Positions 16,927 through 24,799 of a DNA stretch of 64,000 bases are shown here, piece by piece. The notes under the pieces were generated by a model. That model was given only the letters and a program-made list of their open reading frames with translations. It was not told where the DNA came from and ran no database searches. The stretch covers positions 4,764,501 to 4,828,500 of the forward strand of contig NZ_JAPFCC010000001.1 of the NCBI RefSeq assembly GCF_025562715.2, in the 5' to 3' direction. The DNA is from Endozoicomonas gorgoniicola (GTDB lineage Bacteria; Pseudomonadota; Gammaproteobacteria; Pseudomonadales; Endozoicomonadaceae). A program made the translations under genes and the position numbers. The number at the start of each line of letters is the position of its first letter. Position 1 is the first letter of the stretch.

Positions 16927-17107
16927 ACTGATGTCCGCGTGCAAGTTAAGTAAAGCGGTATTCTATGGAGCGGAGTCATGGTTGTCGAATGAAAGGAACA
17001 GCTTTTCCCAAAGGGATAAAAAGTGAACTTTCTAAAAAAGCAAAGTCTGAGCGTTGAAGAGAAGCTATAGAAAAGCTTGTTTTTACTGGTTCAGGAAAAA
17101 TTTACAG

Positions 17108-17890
17108 ATGATAAAAAAAGAAGTAAAACTCGTATTATTCATATTGTTCAATACACTTTTGCCGGCAGTCCATGCAGATGAGCTTTCCCATGAAGTTTTA
17201 TACAGCAGAAATCAACGCCCATACTACCGTGTAGATTATATCGAGAAACGGCTGGCTGCTATTTGCACTACTTATAATCTCTTGGGCAGACGCTGTAAAT
17301 CCGGGGTTGTTGAGAAGCGTTCTGTCTTATTTTCGTGGATATCAGTTTTGCCTCAAAGCCAGACTCCGGAATTGCGAAAATGGGTTTCTCTGTATGCGCT
17401 GCAAAAACTCGATAACCATGCCGGAGGGAAGCCTCAGGCGGTACAGCTTGAAGAAATTTTCTATGCAAAAACTAAGGGCCCTCAAAAAGGCTGGGCGCCT
17501 GTATTACCTTATTCTTCGCTCTGGAAAGATTGGACCAGACAGCAGGAACGCTTTTATAACAAATCTTGCGAAGAGCCAGAGCCGGGCTGGGAGCAGAAGG
17601 AAAGAAACAGGATTAAAGCTGCCAATAAGTCACGGGCAGAAGAAAACCGTCTTCAGCTTCACTATGCGCTTCACGGGCTTGATCCTGAAACCACCGAACG
17701 GATACAGCGTCAGTTGAAGCAGATATTTCCTGAAAACGCAGTACATGATCTTGAGCCATCAAAATCCTATACGTTGTTGCTTACTATTCCCGGGACTTTG
17801 AGTGACAGGTTACTTCTGCCTGTAAATGAAAGTTTTTTTGCTTTGGATTCGAACGGGCATTTAGCTTCTAGGAGCCTGTCGGACTTGTAA
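17108..17890 (+). pseudogene. Unknown exported protein, 3' end displaced by IS1182
   Basis: ATG 17108 gives a signal peptide ending PAVHA|DE; the TTG at 17054 is not needed. The first 254 codons plus two bases (to 17871) are native. The last residues (RSLSDL) come from the IS1182 inverted repeat. Removing the IS and one CTAG repeat continues the frame for 49 more codons to a TAG at 20979-20981, giving about 303 aa. I recognise no family. The protein has Arg/Lys/Glu-rich helices around RNRIKAANKSRAEENRLQL. Whether the shortened product is functional cannot be told. Confidence 0.6.
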
Positions 17891-17932
17891 CAAGTCCAGA
17901 AAAGAAGGCGGCATCATAACCCTGCTGCCTGT

Positions 17933-18039
17933 TTAAGCTACTGTGCAAGCTGTTCTCACAACCGCCACTCTTACCCGTAAATAGTAAAACATCGCCCAAA
18001 AAGCTCTGTATGCAGCCAGAAGTTGAATCATAAATAACC
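17933..18039 (-). pseudogene. Displaced 3' end of the IS1182 transposase gene
   Basis: After removing ISL3 copy 2 and one target repeat, the IS1182 transposase continues from 19378 into 18039-17933 for 35 more residues (reading WLFMIQLLAAYRAFW across the junction) and stops at TAA 17933-17935. The original transposase was therefore 494 aa. Confidence 0.8.
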
Positions 18040-18047
18040 AATTTTCA
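18040..18047. repeat. Target site duplication, ISL3 copy 2 (left)
   Basis: AATTTTCA, repeated exactly at 19378-19385 on the far side of ISL3 copy 2. Confidence 0.95.
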
Positions 18048-19377
18048 GGTTCTTCCCTGTTTTAAGTGGGTAGTTTTCAACGATGTACGCCAGTGGGGTA
18101 CAAGTCCAAGCCTCCAAGATGAAAGTAGATCGCTGTCTTATATCTTTCACGGTTTCGAAAGCCACAAGCCCGATTCTTCAAACTCTGAATCTTGCTGTTC
18201 ACTCCCTCTGCTCGACCGTTATTAGCCTCAAGGACAATAGCGTTGATGATACCCCACAAGTGCTCTTTGACCGTTCTGGCAACTTCTTTTATGGGCTCAA
18301 GCCGACATCTCTGCGCCCAGCATAGCCACCTCTTCCAGGCCTTGATTGCCCAAGCTCTGGACTTGTAATTCCATAAGCTCATTGCCATTTGCCGGATGGC
18401 CCAGGCGCGAGCTGTTTTAAGTGTCGAGTTTCTCAGTGGTTCGAAGTTATCCCACTGCTCTTCAGACATGTTTTCAGGGTTAGTCAGCCAGTCGTAGCGA
18501 GTCCCCTTAAGCAGCTCTACACCTTGGTTTACAAGGGCTTTGTTCTCTTCTATCCGAACCTTGTTGACAGCTTTACCCAGAGACTGAGCAACGTGAAACT
18601 TATCAAATGCAATCTTCTGATCTGCGTCTGGAACATTCTCACTGACTGACTTGATGTAAGCCTTGGACATGTCCATCGTCACGCATTCGATCCCCTCTTT
18701 ATGGTCATAGGGCAGTGTGTCAAAGTACTCGTTGAGACTGTCACTTTTACGGTCATCAGAAACGTGAATAACAACGCCTTGGTCGTGGTCAGTGACCACT
18801 GTGACGTATTCATGATGCTTTTGAAATGAGGTTTCATCAACAGCGATTCGTTTTGGTGGCTTAGCATCACGACGAGCCAGTCCTCTCTTCACTGCACGCT
18901 GCTGAATACCGTCTATGGCATTCCAACCAAGCTTCATTTGTCGTGCAACTGCCTTCGTAGTTGCCTCCTTTAGCCAGTCAATAACAAGGGCTTCAAACAG
19001 AGCTGTATATCGAGAGTCAGATTCAGCCCAGGGCACATTGATGGCTAACACCTTATGCTCAGGGCACTGGGTCCGTGGAACCCTGGCAACTAGAATAGTC
19101 TGAAACTGACAGGTATCCAGATGACGCCACTTCTGAGTGATGTGGTCGTAGCCAGAGCAGGGCTTATCGCAAACACTGCATTTGCAGGCCTTTTTACCAT
19201 TGTGTTCAATGAATACCCGAACCTGTTGATCCTGTAATGACAATTCAACTTCAGAAACGAACCAAGGAGACTCAATACCCAGTATTTGAGAATAGAGTTG
19301 CTTATCACGCATCGGTGCATCCTTGCATTGAGTGCTTCAGAATATAATAAATCACCCACTCAAATTGAGGAAGAGCC
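18048..19377 (-). mobile_element. ISL3-family insertion sequence, copy 2 (1330 bp)
   Basis: Same length and ends as copy 1 at 7578-8907 and nearly identical to it: the one difference I found is C-to-T at 18085 (copy 1: 7615). It is inserted into the 3' part of the IS1182 transposase gene with an 8-bp duplication. Confidence 0.95.
18077..19312 (-). CDS. ISL3-family transposase, copy 2
   Basis: A 411-aa transposase identical to copy 1 (7607-8842) except His instead of Arg at the second-last residue. It has the same zinc finger, helix-turn-helix and DDE core. It starts at ATG 19312. It is intact and probably active; near-identity of the two copies indicates recent transposition. Confidence 0.93.
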   Translation of the reverse strand: MRDKQLYSQILGIESPWFVSEVELSLQDQQVRVFIEHNGKKACKCSVCDKPCSGYDHITQKWRHLDTCQFQTILVARVPRTQCPEHKVLAINVPWAESDSRYTALFEALVIDWLKEATTKAVARQMKLGWNAIDGIQQRAVKRGLARRDAKPPKRIAVDETSFQKHHEYVTVVTDHDQGVVIHVSDDRKSDSLNEYFDTLPYDHKEGIECVTMDMSKAYIKSVSENVPDADQKIAFDKFHVAQSLGKAVNKVRIEENKALVNQGVELLKGTRYDWLTNPENMSEEQWDNFEPLRNSTLKTARAWAIRQMAMSLWNYKSRAWAIKAWKRWLCWAQRCRLEPIKEVARTVKEHLWGIINAIVLEANNGRAEGVNSKIQSLKNRACGFRNRERYKTAIYFHLGGLDLYPTGVHR

Positions 19378-20755
19378 AATTTTCAATGTCCGCCATCGCC
19401 ATGGCAAACATTTTCTTCAGATTGAAGCCTGTGCAGAGCAGATCCCATTCAGCAGACACCTCTGCAAAGCCTCGAACCAGAAATTGGCGATACCCCATCA
19501 CTTCTTTCTGTATTCCAAAGGTTGGTTCAATCGTACTTTTCCGCAAGGCATAAACAGCCCGACCTTCTTTTGTCTGCAGCCGCCAACGCATCAGGTCTAA
19601 TGCTGTTACATCGTCGCCTTCCGGCATAGGATCATCAGGTTTAAAGCGCTCCATCAAAGGTTTATTGTGGGCATCACGCTTCTCTGCGATATACGCAGTT
19701 GCGCCATAGTTATCCACAGCTGACACATTACTCTCACTGAAGTAGCCTGTGTCTGCCAGGATCGCTTCGGGCTTGCCAAGTTCGTCTTCACGAGTTGCCA
19801 GTTCTTCAAGGGCTGGCTCTACCTGCTGTTTGTCGTTTGTTGCCTGAGTAATGTGTTTTTCTACGATCAGTCCGCTTTCAACATCAACTGCAGCCTGCGC
19901 ATTATAAGCTTGTTCATAACTGCCGCCTGATGTTGGCATGATGCGGGAATCACGATCTGTCAGATTGACCTGGTCTTTGTCTCTTGGGTCTGCCTCTGGG
20001 GCTTTGGGTTCTCTACCCCTCGGCTTTTTTCCAGACTCCCTGATCGCTTCCCTGCGAGCCACTTTTTCCTCATATTCTTCCAGCTCGTATTGGTATCGCT
20101 CCTCAGCGCGACGCTCTATTTCTGCTTTTGCTTCGGCAATAACAGCAAGGCGATCTTCCCTACGCTTGAGCTCCTCTGGAATAGAAAGCTCTTCAGGCTG
20201 CTCTTCTGCATCGGCTTTCTCTGCCATTTTCAGGAGCTCATCCACCTCAGACTTGAGCTGTTTTTCCAGCTTGCAGGCATACTCGTAGCTGAGGGCTTTG
20301 TGTTTGCTGGCATTCGCTTTCATTTTGGTGCCATCCAGACTGATGGTTCCCATTTTTAACCACTGGGCTTCTTTAGCGATCATTAGAATCTGGGTAAACA
20401 GGTTGCTGATTTCCTTGCGAAACCGCTTCCGGAAAGCATTAATACTGTCATGATCTGGGTGTTCATTGGCACAGATATAGCGGAAAGCAATAGAGTCGTG
20501 AGTAGCCTTCTCCAGCTTTCGGCTGGAAAAGACACCTGTCGCATAGCCATAAAATAACAGCGAGAGCATGAGCGATGGATGCCAGGCTTTGGAACCTCTA
20601 CCGCTGTAGGACTTGATGAACGGATCAAGATCGAGCTGCTCGACGACCTCTACAACAAAACGGGCGAGATGACGTTCCGGCAAATAATCATCGACACTGG
20701 CGGGAAACATGTCTGGAATACTGCGGTCAACGGGTCTGAAAGTCCATCTCTTCAT
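19352..20755 (-). pseudogene. IS1182-family transposase, C-terminus replaced by ISL3 sequence
   Basis: The IS1182-type transposase starts at ATG 20755 (MKRWTFRPVDRSIPDMFPAS). It has the N-terminal DUF772-like domain (LMLSLLFYGYATGVFSSRKL, HPDHDSINAFRKRF), a long Glu/Lys coiled coil (about residues 165-250) and the DDE core (ISLDGTKMKANAS, ILADTGYFSE, RKSTIEPTFGIQKEVMGYR). Native coding runs to 19378; the last seven or so residues before the stop at 19352 come from ISL3. The missing native tail is at 17933-18039. The catalytic core is intact, so residual activity is possible, but the element is probably immobile while split. Confidence 0.85.
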
Positions 20756-20833
20756 TTGTCAGAGGTTGCTTGCTTGAAAAGTGATTATTGGCAATTATGC
20801 CAGATTTTTGCTCTAAGTCCGACAGGCTCCTAG

Positions 20834-20981
20834 CGTACAAAAGAGTGAGAACAGCATTTACAAGGAAGAAAAGTTGTCACTGTTTCAAACTTTTCTAATA
20901 ATTATCACTCCTATAGAAATTTCTGCTATCGTGATTTGTTATAATTTATGGCCTTTTACTCCGGTGAATGATTTTCTGTAG
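20834..20981 (+). pseudogene. Probable displaced 3' end of the exported-protein gene at 17108
   Basis: Joining this to 17871 across the removed IS1182 gives 48 further in-frame codons and a TAG. The tail is hydrophobic (FQTFLIIITPIEISAIVI). The open frame supports continuity, but AT-rich noncoding sequence could give this length by chance. Confidence 0.45.
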
Positions 20982-21076
20982 CTGTAGTCCTGTCAGCAAA
21001 CTAGGCTGACTGTAATGTATTCAAGAGATGAATGAATAACGTTACAGTCAGGCAGGCAGCTCCAGGGAGCTTGTTA

Positions 21077-21730
21077 TCAGCGGCTTTTCAATTCCCTTAA
21101 ATGGCGATAAACCGTGTGATGGCTGATACAGAGGTGATCCGCGACAAACTGTATCGCTTCTTTAAGTTCAAATATACCCTGGCGAAACAGTCGCTCAATG
21201 ATCGCTTTATTTTTCAACGAGGGCAGAACCTGATCGTCGGACTCTACCGAGCGGATTGCCTTGGTGACAGAGCTGTTCAGGAGCTCATCAAGGTTTTTGG
21301 CAAAATTTTCCGGACTGTTGTCATGACCTTGTTCTGCTGGAGCAGTGGGTATCATTGAGCTGACTACTTCCCGAAACGGTGCATCCAGGTTGACATTGAT
21401 GCACAGCAGGGCAATGGCTTGCCCCTTCGGGTTTCTGATCACAGTGGTTACCGAACGCATCATTTTGCCATCGGCAGTTTGTGTAAAGTAGCTGGGGGTG
21501 ACATCCTGCCCCTCAACCAGTTTGCTCATGGCGAGATCAGTGACTGGTGCTCCTTCAGTACGGCCGGTTATATGGCCGTTGGCAATTTTTATCACAGAAG
21601 GATTATTTTTATCCAGGCTATGAAGCAGAACTTCCGTGTGGTTGCCAGAGATTGCCGCTATACCATCCACAACCGGCTTTATTGATTCAAGCATTGCTTT
21701 ATCTGCCGGAGTTAACGTTATTAAACCCAT
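21077..21730 (-). CDS. YheO/DauR-type transcriptional regulator (PAS-like + HTH)
   Basis: A 217-aa regulator. Residues about 15-125 form a YheO-like PAS domain (family segments HTEVLLHSLD, NGHITGRTEGAPVTDLAM, MMRSVTTVIRNPKGQAIALLCINVN), and about 160-215 form a helix-turn-helix (IFELKEAIQFVADHLCISHHTVYRHLRELK). Members such as DauR and CyuR-like proteins control amino-acid catabolism genes (established for a few). It lies directly downstream of the ridA-cyuA pair on the same strand but after that operon's terminator, so it likely has its own promoter in 21731-21850. It is the natural candidate for binding the palindrome upstream of ridA. It starts at ATG 21730. Confidence 0.85.
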   Translation of the reverse strand: MGLITLTPADKAMLESIKPVVDGIAAISGNHTEVLLHSLDKNNPSVIKIANGHITGRTEGAPVTDLAMSKLVEGQDVTPSYFTQTADGKMMRSVTTVIRNPKGQAIALLCINVNLDAPFREVVSSMIPTAPAEQGHDNSPENFAKNLDELLNSSVTKAIRSVESDDQVLPSLKNKAIIERLFRQGIFELKEAIQFVADHLCISHHTVYRHLRELKSR

Positions 21731-21845
21731 GAATTACCAGTTTCTGAAACGTTCACGTACTGTTTACTACAGTATGGAAAGCTTCAGAACTTACCTCCAT
21801 CACATCAAGAAAACGATTGACTGCACAGATTTCGTATCTGTCATG

Positions 21846-21881
21846 ATAAAAAAGCCTGCTCACAAAGCGGTGTGAGCAGGC
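21846..21881 (-). terminator. Rho-independent terminator of ridA-cyuA
   Basis: Perfect 11-bp stem GCCTGCTCACA/TGTGAGCAGGC (21854-21864, 21871-21881) with a 6-base loop. On the minus strand it is followed by a T-run (the A-run 21848-21853 on the plus strand). It lies about 30 bases past the cyuA stop. Confidence 0.93.
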
Positions 21882-21912
21882 CCTTAATCAAAGCTGATCG
21901 ATGAAAAACGTA

Positions 21913-23193
21913 TCAGGCAGTCATAATGCGAATAATGGCATGATCTGTATTTGGCATTCCAGTACTCACCATATTGCCCACATTCCTGATGGTCTCTTCA
22001 ACCGTCTCTGCAATAATGCCCTGCTCATTGGCTACGGAGCCACTCAGAGCCATCAGGCAAGATCGAACCGCTGCACCAGAAGAAGTGGCGACTTTCATGG
22101 CGCAGCTGGACTTGGCACCGTCACACACCATTCCGGAGCAGTCACTCATAACATTCTGCATCGCATGGCTGCACTGCTCAAAAGAACCGCCACTCAGGTA
22201 AGTCATGGCAAACGCTGAAGCTGAGCTGGTGACAGAGTTGCCACAGAACGCAGACAGCGGTGGGTAGTGGGACTTGATGTAGATAGCCATCAGGTGGCTC
22301 ATGGCCAGTGCCCGGGCCTGCATTTCTTCACCGACGTTTCTGAAACGAGCCATCTCTACAACGGGTACGGTGGCAGCAATGCCCTGGTTACCACTGCCGT
22401 AGTTACTCATCGCTGGCAGTACAGCACCGCCCATGCGTGCGTCAGAGGCTGCGGATGTCCGCATAACGGTACGGTTGATAAGGTCTTCACCCAGAACGCC
22501 CTGGTCGATCTGGTCCATCATGGTGCGGCCTACTTTCAGACCGTAATCATAGGACATACCTTCCTGAGACAGTGCGCAGTTAAGCTCTGCGGCTTCGTTC
22601 ATAAACAGAATCGATTCAGGCTCGATTTCTGTGGCAAATTCGTAAATGCCCCGGACGCTGATATCAACACCCTCACAAACGGATTCTGTGGTACCGCTGT
22701 CGGCGTTGCTGGTGTCCAGTTTAAAGAGGCTTTCGCCATTCAGTGTTTTTTCAGTGATGCGGGTATGTCCACCACTGATTTCAACGGTGGCCCTGTCCGT
22801 TCCTGCTTCAGCCATCACTTCACAGTAAATGAAAACGTCAGACGCAATCGCTTCAACTTCAATCTGACCCTTGTCAATCATCTGTTTGGCGGCAGCTACA
22901 TCATCAGCAGAAATATCTTTAAGAACTTCCAGACCCATATCCGGAGCGCCAGCGACTGCGCCAGCCGCTGCGGCAATATGAAGCCCTTTATAACCTGTGC
23001 CGGGAACAAAAACGCCTACCGCATTTTTATACAGGTTTTCAGAAACCTTTACTTTTACTGTTTCTGGTTGGGTGCCGAGGATGCTGGTGGCTACTGCAGC
23101 GGCGTAAGCGGCAGATATAGGCTCAGTGCAACCCAGTGCAGGTTTAACAACGGACTTAATGATATTGATGTACTGAGACCACTGAGGCTTCAC
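21913..23193 (-). CDS. cyuA: L-cysteine desulfidase / serine dehydratase alpha family (UPF0597, CyuA/YhaM)
   Basis: A 426-aa protein of the UPF0597 family. E. coli CyuA (YhaM, 436 aa) degrades L-cysteine to pyruvate, ammonia and sulfide with an iron-sulfur cluster (established). Visible are VKPALGCTEPISAAYA near the start, SENLYKNAVGVFVPGTG, and a C-terminal cysteine-rich segment (DCSGMVCDGAKSSCAMK) suited to a cluster. The frame is open to 23370, but the upstream part overlaps ridA and has no family similarity. The GTG at 23193 with CAGGAG upstream gives the right N-terminus. It sits 19 bases after ridA, so the two are cotranscribed, consistent with RidA removing reactive enamine/imine products. 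Confidence 0.88.
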   Translation of the reverse strand: MKPQWSQYINIIKSVVKPALGCTEPISAAYAAAVATSILGTQPETVKVKVSENLYKNAVGVFVPGTGYKGLHIAAAAGAVAGAPDMGLEVLKDISADDVAAAKQMIDKGQIEVEAIASDVFIYCEVMAEAGTDRATVEISGGHTRITEKTLNGESLFKLDTSNADSGTTESVCEGVDISVRGIYEFATEIEPESILFMNEAAELNCALSQEGMSYDYGLKVGRTMMDQIDQGVLGEDLINRTVMRTSAASDARMGGAVLPAMSNYGSGNQGIAATVPVVEMARFRNVGEEMQARALAMSHLMAIYIKSHYPPLSAFCGNSVTSSASAFAMTYLSGGSFEQCSHAMQNVMSDCSGMVCDGAKSSCAMKVATSSGAAVRSCLMALSGSVANEQGIIAETVEETIRNVGNMVSTGMPNTDHAIIRIMTA

Positions 23194-23212
23194 AGCAAAA
23201 CTCCTGAGATGA

Positions 23213-23626
23213 TTAAAACAGTTTGGCAGGTCGATTTGTGTTGGTGGAGGTGCTGTCAGCAACCGCTTCCACTTCAACCAGAACACCCAGAGGCAGGTCT
23301 TTAACGGCGAAGCAGCTGCGAGCCGGGCAGTCCTGACCGAAGTACTCAGCGTACACTGCGTTGAAGGCACCGAAGTCTTCGATGTCAGACAGGTAGCAAG
23401 TGGTTTTCAGAACGCCTTCCAGGGAAGAACCGCCAGCTTCCAGAACCGCTTGCAGGTTTTTCAGGCACTGGTGGGACTGAGCGGAGATACCGCCTTCAAC
23501 TACACCACCCAGCTCACGGCAAACAGGCAGCTGGCCGGAAGTGAATACCAGGTTGCCGTGTTTGGTGCCGTGGGAGTATGGGCCGATAGCTTCTGGTGCT
23601 TTTGGAGAAGAAATACATTCTTTCAT
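23213..23626 (-). CDS. ridA: RidA-family enamine/imine deaminase
   Basis: A 137-aa member of the YjgF/YER057c/UK114 family. RidA hydrolyses reactive 2-aminoacrylate-type enamines/imines made by PLP-dependent and cysteine/serine-degrading enzymes (established). Motifs are APEAIGPYSHG, FTSGQLP, and the active-site arginine segment CPARSCFAVKDLPLGVLVEVEAVA. The ATG at 23626 has GAGGT upstream. It is first in an operon with cyuA. The C-terminal extension (TSTNTNRPAKLF) is slightly longer than usual. A perfect palindrome lies 22 bases upstream. It could be a paralogue dedicated to cysteine breakdown rather than the housekeeping RidA. Confidence 0.92.
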   Translation of the reverse strand: MKECISSPKAPEAIGPYSHGTKHGNLVFTSGQLPVCRELGGVVEGGISAQSHQCLKNLQAVLEAGGSSLEGVLKTTCYLSDIEDFGAFNAVYAEYFGQDCPARSCFAVKDLPLGVLVEVEAVADSTSTNTNRPAKLF

Positions 23627-23647
23627 GGGGTAACCTCAAAAAGTGTT

Positions 23648-23666
23648 CGCATTACACAGTAATGCG
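23648..23666. promoter_or_regulatory. Palindromic operator candidate upstream of ridA-cyuA
   Basis: CGCATTAC (23648-23655) and GTAATGCG (23659-23666) are perfect 8-bp arms around ACA, 22 bases before the ridA ATG. Position and symmetry fit an operator, most simply for the adjacent YheO-type regulator (inference). Confidence 0.6.
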
Positions 23667-23796
23667 TCGTTTGAAAAATCGCTCAAAAAAAATTGATCCA
23701 ATCTTGGCAAATTCACGTGGTTCTTTCAATAGAAAAGCTCGCAGTCGAGCTGTTGCGTTGATTGAAATCATTGTTTTGGTCTGGAAGGTTTGGATT

Positions 23797-24216
23797 TTAG
23801 ACGCTGGTCATTCTGGCGTTCGACAATGGCGCAAATTTATTTATTTTTGCCGGTGCTATGTGTGTACCGGGATGCGACCGTTTGCATGACCCACAAAGCA
23901 CAAAGCCGGCAATAAAGCCGGCTTGGTTGTAAAGGATGTACTCAGCAATAATGCCCAGCAGTGGCGCGAAAATTGGCTTGATGGCGTAGCTACGCATAAA
24001 CGACAGAATTATTACCATTCCGCCCAGGGCTGTGATCAGATAACTGAACACCAGAACTTTTCTGGAAGAGAATTTGTCGGCAACGATGCCGCCAAAGAAA
24101 TAAAAGGCAATGGACGTCAGACCGTAGAGGCCGATCTTGTTACCAAATTCTGTATTGGTAATACCCATGCCATCGATCATCTGGTCATAGAACATGGCCC
24201 GCATGTAGACAAGCAC
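23797..24216 (-). pseudogene. Decayed MFS transporter fragment
   Basis: The readable frame encodes an MFS-like N-terminal piece (membrane helix, FGNKIGLYGLTSIAFYFFGGI, then the loop VADKFSSRKVLVFSYLITAL). It is fused to what resembles the last helices of such a transporter (PIFAPLLGIIAEYILYNQ, AGFIAGFVLC) and a nonsense tail. Normal MFS proteins have about 400 residues; this has 139. In-frame codons upstream of the GTG at 24216 (VFY...) end at a stop, so the original start is also gone. The simplest reading is an internally deleted, 5'-truncated remnant. It may once have been the amino-acid transporter of the neighbouring ridA-cyuA operon (inference). Confidence 0.6.
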
Positions 24217-24314
24217 GTAAAATACTTATGCAGGCTACCTATCGATGTCAGGCTGATGATAAAATGAACACTTTCATACGACAGTGTATTAGCCTTTATC
24301 GTGGAGATAATAGT

Positions 24315-24716
24315 TTGATAAAAATAGTAAAAATTGCCGTCCTTTCCATAAGCAGCCTGGCTCTTGTAGCTTGTTCTTCAGCCCAGAAACTGGGTATTCA
24401 GAAATTCCCGCAATTAGACAGTGAAACGGTTTACGTAGGTCAGTTTGAGCCAGAACCATCCCACCATTGTCAACTGATCAAATCTGAGCAGGTGGACTAT
24501 GGTGTAAAAGGAAAGCTATCGACCGGGTTGCTGGGTAGTGGCAGTTTTTACGATAAAATGGCAGAAACGCTTTCAGCAGAGGCTGTCAAGTCAGGAGCAA
24601 ACTACGTTCATGTAGACGTACCACATAGCCTTATGCTATTTGGCTTAGACGTCAATGCGCTGGCAGATGCAAAGGCGAATTATTACCGTTGTTCAAACCC
24701 GCCGGGCAGAAAATAA
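24315..24716 (+). CDS. Small lipoprotein (DUF4156-like)
   Basis: A TTG start at 24315 with GGAG about 8 bases upstream gives a compact lipoprotein signal (IKIVKIAVLSISSLALVAC) with lipobox LVAC, and a 133-aa product. ATG 24264 in the same frame would add 17 residues before the signal. The mature part has two further cysteines (HHCQL, YYRCSNP) and the segment AVKSGANYVHVDVP, resembling the DUF4156/YjeI type of small outer-membrane lipoproteins (recollection). The function is unknown. It is followed by a strong terminator shared with the convergent iucD operon. Confidence 0.7.
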   Translation: MIKIVKIAVLSISSLALVACSSAQKLGIQKFPQLDSETVYVGQFEPEPSHHCQLIKSEQVDYGVKGKLSTGLLGSGSFYDKMAETLSAEAVKSGANYVHVDVPHSLMLFGLDVNALADAKANYYRCSNPPGRK

Positions 24717-24725
24717 AGCAGAGTC

Positions 24726-24756
24726 AAAAGGCTCCTTTCAGACAAAGGAGCCTTTT
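24726..24756. terminator. Bidirectional Rho-independent terminator
   Basis: AAAAGGCTCCTTT (24726-24738) pairs perfectly with AAAGGAGCCTTTT (24744-24756) around CAGAC. A/T runs on both sides let it serve the lipoprotein gene (plus strand) and the iucABCD operon (minus strand, 44 bases past iucD). Confidence 0.93.
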
Positions 24757-24799
24757 CAACTTATTTTGATCGTACGAAAGGAATGTCATCCTAAGTCTG

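Larger units (their letters stand above)
17872..20829 (-). mobile_element. IS1182-family element, itself interrupted by ISL3 copy 2
   Basis: The ends are perfect inverted repeats GAGCCTGTCGGACTT at 17872 and, inverted, ending at 20829. They are flanked by CTAG at 17868-17871 and 20830-20833, a palindromic 4-bp target repeat. The element alone is 1620 bp; the other 1338 bp are ISL3 copy 2 plus its duplicated 8 bases. Confidence 0.92.

Noticed and set aside
22267..23304. 345-codon plus-strand frame opposite cyuA and ridA
   Set aside because: It lies entirely antisense to two clearly conserved genes and has no protein-family features.
23194..23370. N-terminal extension of the cyuA frame
   Set aside because: It lies inside ridA in another frame; the GTG at 23193 with CAGGAG gives the correct start.
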